Assembly: GCA_900088475.1 (NCBI GenBank)
Contig: FLMG01003251.1
Location: 4,424 to 20,352, forward strand
Origin: Hyphochytrium catenoides
Lineage: Eukaryota > Sar > Hyphochytriomycetes > Hyphochytriales > Hyphochytriaceae
Direction: 5' to 3'
Length of the DNA: 15,929 nt
Shown: in pieces, positions 11,401 through 15,929 of the stretch
Layout of the letters: every line of letters starts with the position of its first letter
Numbering within the stretch: the first letter of the stretch is position 1
Notes under the pieces: generated by a model
What the model was told of the DNA's origin: nothing
Databases searched by the model: none
The model's input: the letters and a program-made list of their open reading frames with translations, nothing else
Program-made: the position numbers and the translations under genes

Positions 11401-11778
11401 TCAGAGCATCTTGACTAGGATGAACTCTTTAGCGTCTTGGAGTGCTTTGCCGTGAAGACTGTGTAGCTCTGTCTGACCGCTTATGACGGACCTTCTTCCC
11501 TTTCGCAATTCCTCGATAACCCTAAGCCGCCCCTAACGCTCAACATGAGGAGTGGATGCTTGACTCAGCTCTGTCCCCGCCATACCGTCGAAGATGCCAC
11601 TACCGGATCTCCAGCCGTTACCTTCAACAGCATACTTGCGATAGCGTCCTTCCGCATTCAGGACAGGCGACAAGCAAGGGGCATCTATCAAGCCATTGCC
11701 TATCTCCTACCGCAGGCGGATCAACTCCACACAGAGCCAGGCCAGCATAGGCCCTGCATCCAGCTGGAGACCTGTCAT
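11401..11778 (-). CDS. Probable small two-exon gene, unrecognised 62-residue protein
   Basis: Exons on the minus strand are 11778-11711 and 11521-11401 (stop TGA), separated by a 189-nt intron with donor CG|GTAGGA and acceptor CTTAG|G; the phase is 2 on both sides. The protein begins [20 protein letters not shown], then a basic helix ([11 protein letters not shown]) and a C-terminus ending [12 protein letters not shown]. The second exon looks strongly coding: 39 residues with balanced charge and no low-complexity sequence. Another acceptor 12 bases upstream (GTTAG) is also usable but would be in phase 0. The start ATG is the first in this frame after an in-frame stop; G stands at -3. It is divergent from the dihydroorotase, with only 182 bp between starts. 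I do not recognise the family. Confidence 0.38.
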
Positions 11779-11960
11779 CGCGATCAGAAGCAAACGCCGG
11801 AACAACTTCTAAAGTTGACATCAACTTCGGCTTATCTTCAGGTAACTCACAATGTTTTTTATGGCATAAGTTCGTCTGGCGGTTAATCCTCAAGGGGCAG
11901 AAGATTGATCTGGGTTGCCTCTCAGTCGGACTGGTGCCATCACCCAGGGAGCGCTCAAAG
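11779..11960. promoter_or_regulatory. Short divergent spacer, likely bidirectional promoter
   Basis: The 182 bp between the starts of the small minus-strand gene and the dihydroorotase must hold the upstream signals of both if both models are right. I see no clear TATA box. The claim rests on orientation and distance. Confidence 0.3.
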
Positions 11961-14449
11961 ATGCAGATGCCTGCCGCTCATCGGATTGCTTGCGCTCTAA
12001 GGCCAGCAGCTCAGCGCTCAGCCAGTCGGCGACCCTTAAACAGAGCGCTTCTCAACTCTCCGCGCATCTGTCTAGGGAACTACAGAGGCCCAGTCAGTGC
12101 TCCGCTTGGCAGGATGACGAGCACAAAGCCAGACCATATTACCATCCGGGCTGCGGATGACATGCATGTCCATCTCCGGGACGGCGAGGCTCTGTCAACA
12201 TTGGTTCCACACATTGCCAGGCAGTTCCGCCGCTGTATCGTCATGCCCAATCTTAAGCCCCCAGTGGTGAGTACGGAGCAGGCCCTGGCATACAGAGATC
12301 GGATCATGCAGCATGTGCCTTCAGGAAGCTCCTTCCAGCCGCTGATGACGCTGTACCTCACTGACAGAACCAGGTGACTGGAGAAAGGATGAAGAGCAGA
12401 TCTGAACTGGCTTCTCTTCGCTGTACCTTCCTGGCTCTGGCTGTCCTTCTATCATCGCCAGTCATCTTCCTCTAATCCACCTACCTGCATTCGCTCTGCT
12501 TAAAGCGTCGTGATCCTTATAGACTGATCTATTTATTCTGTTCCCCAGCCCCGAGGAGATACGGAAGGCCCATGCCACCGGGAAGATCTTCTCCGTCAAG
12601 TACTATCCAGGTAGGGTGCAGCAGGTGTCCGCAGGTCCACAGCTTTTATAGAGAAATCTCACAGTTTGGTGATGGAGGAAGAAGAATGCCTCTGTAGCCC
12701 GTTTAGAGCAGCCCGCTTGCCTTCCATTGCTCTTGCTTGGTACTTCTTTGCCTTCTCCTTCTTCTTCGGCTGATCCTATCTATCATCTCATCTCTAGGCC
12801 GATCCTATCATCTCTTCTCTTTGTGTCTCTCTTCTCTCCATTTTCTCTATTGCTCTTGAAGGCATAGCAGCGGCTTCTTTCCTTAAAGTTGTCTCCATCC
12901 TCGGTTGCCTATCCCTTCTGCCTCTGAACAAGCTCCTCTTGTTCGTTGCTACCGTTTGTAGCTGGTGCCACCACGAACTCAGACTCTGGCGTCACGGATC
13001 TGGAGAAAGTCGTCCCAGCGCTGGAAGCAATGGCAGAGGTTAGATTCCATAGCCTTGGGGTCTTTACAGCGTCCACCCATTTGCCTTTGTCCTATCAAGC
13101 TTCCTCTCTCTTCTTTCATACTCTTTCACTCCATTATCGCTCTTTATATGTGTTTGCTCACACTTCCCGACTGCTGGCGCTCTCTAACAGCTCTCCCTGT
13201 GCCCTTACTGTCCGGCGCCGATAGGTAGGGATGATCCTCAACATTCACGGGGAAGTGACAGACCAATCGGTCGACATATTTGATCGGGAGCGGGTCTTCA
13301 TCGATCAGACCTTGAGACCTCTGGTACACAGAATCCCTAGGCTTAAGATCGTGATGGAACACATCACCACGAAGGACGCCGTTCAGTTTGTGCTGGAATG
13401 TCCAGAGACTGTGGCCGCTACCATCACCTGCCACCACCTCCTATATAACCGCAATGGTACGAACTGGCAAGGAGAAAGAGAGGACGCCTACCTGAGTTCT
13501 TCTATCTTTGTTACTTATTGTTGCCCACATTCTTGCCTTGTGTCTGTCCATCACACTGCATCCTTGCCTTCTCACATTTATCACCTCTGCTTATCTTTTG
13601 GCCTGCATGGGGCGACAGCCATATTCGCTGGCGGGCTTAATCCGCACAAGTACTGTCTGCCTGTTCTAAAGAGGGAAGAGCATCGGCAAGCTCTTCTCGG
13701 CGCTGTTCGCTCCGGCAGTAAGAAGTTCTTCCTGGGCACTGACAGCGCACCCCACGCGAAACACACTAAGGAGGCGTCTTGCGGTGAGATGACTGCGAGA
13801 GACGTAAAGCCATATCGCTAACAGTCAAGGGAGAGGGCAGACATAAGAAAGATAGAGTGACAGACAAATATCCTAGAGGTTTCCCTCTGTGATATGCTCA
13901 TGGCTACTGTCTTGTTCCTCTTTACTCTTCGGTTTTGCATGCACATATTCACCCTTTGCAGACAGTCATGTGCTAATGGGTTGACTCTACCACCTATATT
14001 ACCTTCTTGTGCTCTTCAACTGCTCCTTCCTAGGTTGCGCTGGTATTTATACTGCACATGCCGCGCTAGAACTGTATGCGGAGGCTTTTGACTCCGTGGA
14101 CAGTCTGCACTTATTAGAGGTATCTGAAACGCGTCTCCCTCTTCCTCACTCCAGCCCACATTCTCGCCCTTGTCTGTTCAGCTGGCGATGAACCTCGGTA
14201 GTACCTTTCGTAGTGCCAACTGTCTTTTGCGGCCTATCATGACGTTTGAGTTACGTTTTCTACATCTTCTCCGCGTGACAGGCATTCGCCTCTGAGAACG
14301 CAGCGGACTTTTATGGCTTGCCTCGCAACAGCGGGACCGTCACCTTGAAGCGTGAGAGTTGGACTGTCCCGGCAGAGTACTCTTACCTCGGACAGGCACT
14401 CGTACCACTCAGAGCCGGTGAGCCTGTGCACTGGAAACTGCAGGTTTGA
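11961..14449 (+). CDS. Dihydroorotase, bacterial PyrC/URA4 type, with organellar-like presequence (seven exons)
   Basis: Exons 11961-12373, 12549-12610, 12962-13038, 13225-13456, 13619-13783, 14034-14119 and 14282-14449 (stop TGA) join in phase to 400 residues. The enzyme closes carbamoyl-aspartate to dihydroorotate, the third step of de novo pyrimidine synthesis. Metal and catalytic residues are all present: H69 and H71 (DMHVHLRDG), carboxylated lysine K155 ([14 protein letters not shown]), H192 (IHGEVTD), H230 (MEHITTKDA) and D303 ([19 protein letters not shown]). Their spacing equals that of E. coli PyrC with a constant offset of 53. Residues 1-51 have nine arginines and no acidic residue, as in mitochondrial or plastid targeting peptides. 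A second ATG at 12114 (residue 52) would yield a form without it. It is monofunctional, unlike the animal CAD fusion. The start has A at -3. Introns are 175, 351, 186, 162, 250 and 162 nt, pyrimidine-rich on the coding strand. Confidence 0.95.
12768..12820. repeat. Imperfect tandem duplication inside dihydroorotase intron 2
   Basis: Two adjacent copies of a unit beginning GGC(T/C)GATCCTATC and continuing as CT/AT-rich sequence, at 12768-12796 and 12797-12820. They differ by a few substitutions and a short gap. They lie within the longest dihydroorotase intron, away from its splice sites. Confidence 0.7.
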
Positions 14450-14506
14450 ATTGGAGGAAGTCGCAGCGGTAACTTCAAACAGGGTACTCTAACACTTGAG
14501 TCTACA

Positions 14507-15239
14507 CTAAGGTGTGAGACTCTCATCTGTAAGAGATAACGTAAGCAATTAATAGAGTGGAGCCAGCCCAAAGAAGTGCAAGGCTTGCATGGTGAAGGGT
14601 TACGTACTTTGAACCAGCAGACTGTTAGGCTTAGATCTGGATGGCCACAGTCCCAGCGGAGTGTAGAAGCAATCGACCGACAATAAAAAGCCATTGTCAT
14701 CCCAGCTGTATCAAGGACCGTGCCCATCTGCTTGCCGTCGATGTTCAAGAACGAAGCTCTTGACGGACGCTTTTCCTCAACTAGAGTGCTCCTGCTGGCC
14801 ACCAGGCCACACCACTGTTTGACTAGTGGGTCGGAAGGGTGAGTTTGGATTTCCTTAGCACTTGAGGGACGCTTTTCCTTCATGAGTAGTGCTGCTGCTG
14901 CCCACCAGGCCACGCCTCTCACTGCTCGACTAGTGGGGCGGAACGAAGCTCTTACGGACGCTTTTCCTCAGGCGTAGTGCTCCTGCTGGCCACCAGGCTA
15001 CGCCTCCCACTATTGGACTAGTGAGGCGGAAGGCTAAGGAAAAAAATGGTTCTGTGGCTCTCTCTCGTCTAATTTGGAGCCTTACATGGGCTGCACGTGT
15101 GGGACTCGTTATATGTGGAGTGACACAACGTCGAACTGCTTTTGTTCGCCATACGCCTGAAGCGAGTGCTGGCAGGGCTCTCTTTCAGACTTTACCGCTT
15201 CGGCCGTCCATCAGCAGGACATTGCCCTCTGTTATTCAT
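14507..15239 (-). CDS. Probable small three-exon gene, unrecognised 53-residue protein
   Basis: Exons on the minus strand: 15239-15196, 14705-14608 and 14526-14507 (stop TAG). Phases match (2 then 1). The last intron (81 nt) has a strong donor, A|GTACGT, and a strong acceptor (TTATCTCTTACAG). The protein runs MNNRGQCPADGRPKR, then a coding-like second exon (WDDNGFLLSVDCFYTPLGLW, then PSRSKPNSLLVQ), then ESLTP. The first intron would be 490 nt, the longest in the window, and contains the three-copy repeat array. The ATG is preceded directly by an in-frame stop and has a poor context (T at -3), so exon 1 could instead be internal. The last exon ends 57 bp from the dihydroorotase stop, a tight convergent pair. 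No family is recognised. A 179-residue frame over the same DNA is less likely because it runs antisense into dihydroorotase exon 7. Confidence 0.35.
14751..15031. repeat. Three-copy tandem repeat, about 88-bp unit with inverted-repeat end
   Basis: Degenerate copies lie at about 14751-14836, 14857-14943 and 14943-15031. Each has the core GGACGCTTTTCCT (at 14765, 14867 and 14956), then a block like CTGCTGGCCACCAGGC, then a short hairpin ending in GACTAGTGGG(G/T)CGGAA. The hairpin arms differ between copies while pairing is largely kept. Copies 1 and 3 also share GAACGAAGCTCTT at their left end. The array lies inside the proposed first intron of the minus-strand gene at 14507-15239. It is not a recognised transposon family. 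Confidence 0.8.
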
Positions 15240-15439
15240 TTATAAGTGGGAGAGATGGTAATAACAGCGGAAATATGGCAAAGAAGAGGAGAACGGAGAG
15301 CAATTGAGAAAAAGAAAGACGGAGAAGAGAGAGGAGAAAAGAAAGAAAAGACGCAGAAATTGACCTCATCACATATAGAGCTCCTAGGTCACTTGACCCA
15401 CTTCAGAATTCTATTATTCTTTAGCTCAGTAGCCAAGAT

Positions 15440-15889
15440 CTAAGAGAGCAAGGCACGAATGTCCGCCAAAAGAGCTGAAGACCACTGTGGATGCTGCAAT
15501 AGCTCGGCCACCATTCTGTCCAATAGTTTCCGCTGATGACTGAGCGATGCGCTGTGCGAGGAGAGAGCGATGACTAGGAATATCATGCGCAAGACTAGAT
15601 AGAGACAGAACAAAACGTAGAAAGCCTTAGCCCAGGAGAGGAGTGAGTTAGACAGCGGAGAAGGTGCCGCTGTCTCAATCTTGGGTTCTAGTCGCGGAAG
15701 GATATCCAGTGACACTCCTGTTGAAGGCAAGGGAGACTCTAGGCCTTGGGTTGGAGGACGTGACGGGATAGCTCCTTCGTCAACAGGAGCGCAAGAGGAA
15801 AGAGCCTGCTTTGGAGAAAGAGCAGCAAGAACTTGCTTGTGCAGGAGCTCATAGGCCTCTCTCATCTCTGAATGGGTGTTGGAGACAAT
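15440..15889 (-). CDS. Terminal exon of a single-pass membrane protein, unrecognised (5' part outside window)
   Basis: The minus-strand frame 15889-15440 ends with TAG and gives 149 residues. A good acceptor (TCCCTCACCCAG) at 15890 and an in-frame stop just upstream within the intron indicate that this is the last exon, entered in phase 0. It starts IVSNTHSEMREAYELLHKQV, has a Pro/Ser-rich middle, then one hydrophobic segment (AKAFYVLFCLYLVLRMIFLV), followed by a helical tail rich in leucine and basic residues (QRKLLDRMVAELLQ). The late membrane segment suggests anchoring of a larger cytosolic domain encoded beyond the window. I do not recognise the family. The last 40 bases of the window are intron. 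Confidence 0.6.
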   Translation of the reverse strand: MVSNTHSEMREAYELLHKQVLAALSPKQALSSCAPVDEGAIPSRPPTQGLESPLPSTGVSLDILPRLEPKIETAAPSPLSNSLLSWAKAFYVLFCLYLVLRMIFLVIALSSHSASLSHQRKLLDRMVAELLQHPQWSSALLADIRALLS

Positions 15890-15929
15890 CTGGGTGAGGG
15901 ACAGACACTACTTAGACTCTTCATCAGGT

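Noticed and set aside
11401-11778. Resemblance of the 62-residue protein to MOZART1 (TGL..., VIEELRK)
   Set aside because: The central NPEAL segment expected between those parts is missing, and no exon between them supplies it.
11934-11960. Upstream extension of the dihydroorotase frame to 11934
   Set aside because: That start is GTG. The first ATG is 11961, with A at -3, as in the other well-supported genes here.
14383-14922. Minus-strand open frame of 179 codons through two of the repeat copies
   Set aside because: It runs antisense into dihydroorotase exon 7 and part of its length is repeat translation. The spliced model using another frame has strong splice sites and a sensible end.
14751-15031. 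CRISPR-like array or tRNA-derived SINE
   Set aside because: Units are degenerate and adjacent without unique spacers, and I see no A-box/B-box pair. The host is eukaryotic.

Overview
The window is nuclear DNA from an intron-rich, gene-dense eukaryote, most likely a unicellular alga or other protist. Coding frames are broken by GT-AG introns of about 60-350 nt. The recognisable proteins are eukaryotic families: an ABC1/ADCK1 kinase-like protein with a mitochondrial-type N-terminus, a cathepsin L-type protease with signal peptide, a LARP6-type RNA-binding protein, and a dihydroorotase with a presequence-like extension. I cannot name the lineage. All gene models are hand-spliced: splice sites were accepted only where reading phase and, for known families, the expected protein sequence agreed across the junction.

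Layout from left to right. Bases 1-2508 (-) hold the first eight exons of an ADCK1-like gene, whose 3' part lies outside the window. Bases 2959-3356 (-) are a probable small three-exon gene. Bases 3720-4841 (+) are a cathepsin L-like protease with one intron. Bases 4988-6705 (-) are an eight-exon HD-domain phosphohydrolase, convergent with the protease. Bases 6975-7222 (+) are a weak candidate small gene. Bases 7223-8282 are non-coding and dominated by GA-rich tracts. Bases 8283-10641 (+) are a four-exon LARP6 with La motif, RRM, cold-shock domain and C-terminal LSA/SUZ-C motif. Bases 10642-11400 are a convergent spacer with a CT tract. Bases 11401-11778 (-) are a probable small two-exon gene, divergent from the seven-exon dihydroorotase at 11961-14449 (+). 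Bases 14507-15239 (-) are a probable small three-exon gene whose long first intron carries a three-copy repeat array. Bases 15440-15889 (-) are the last exon of a gene with one membrane segment.

The genes do not form a pathway. They are neighbouring housekeeping genes in alternating orientation: mitochondrial quinone/lipid biology, lysosomal-type proteolysis, nucleotide or phosphate metabolism, mRNA binding, and de novo pyrimidine synthesis. The most unusual points are the cold-shock domain inside a LARP6 protein, a charged helical segment spliced into ADCK1, seven phase-0 introns in the HD gene, and the hairpin-bearing repeat array in an intron.
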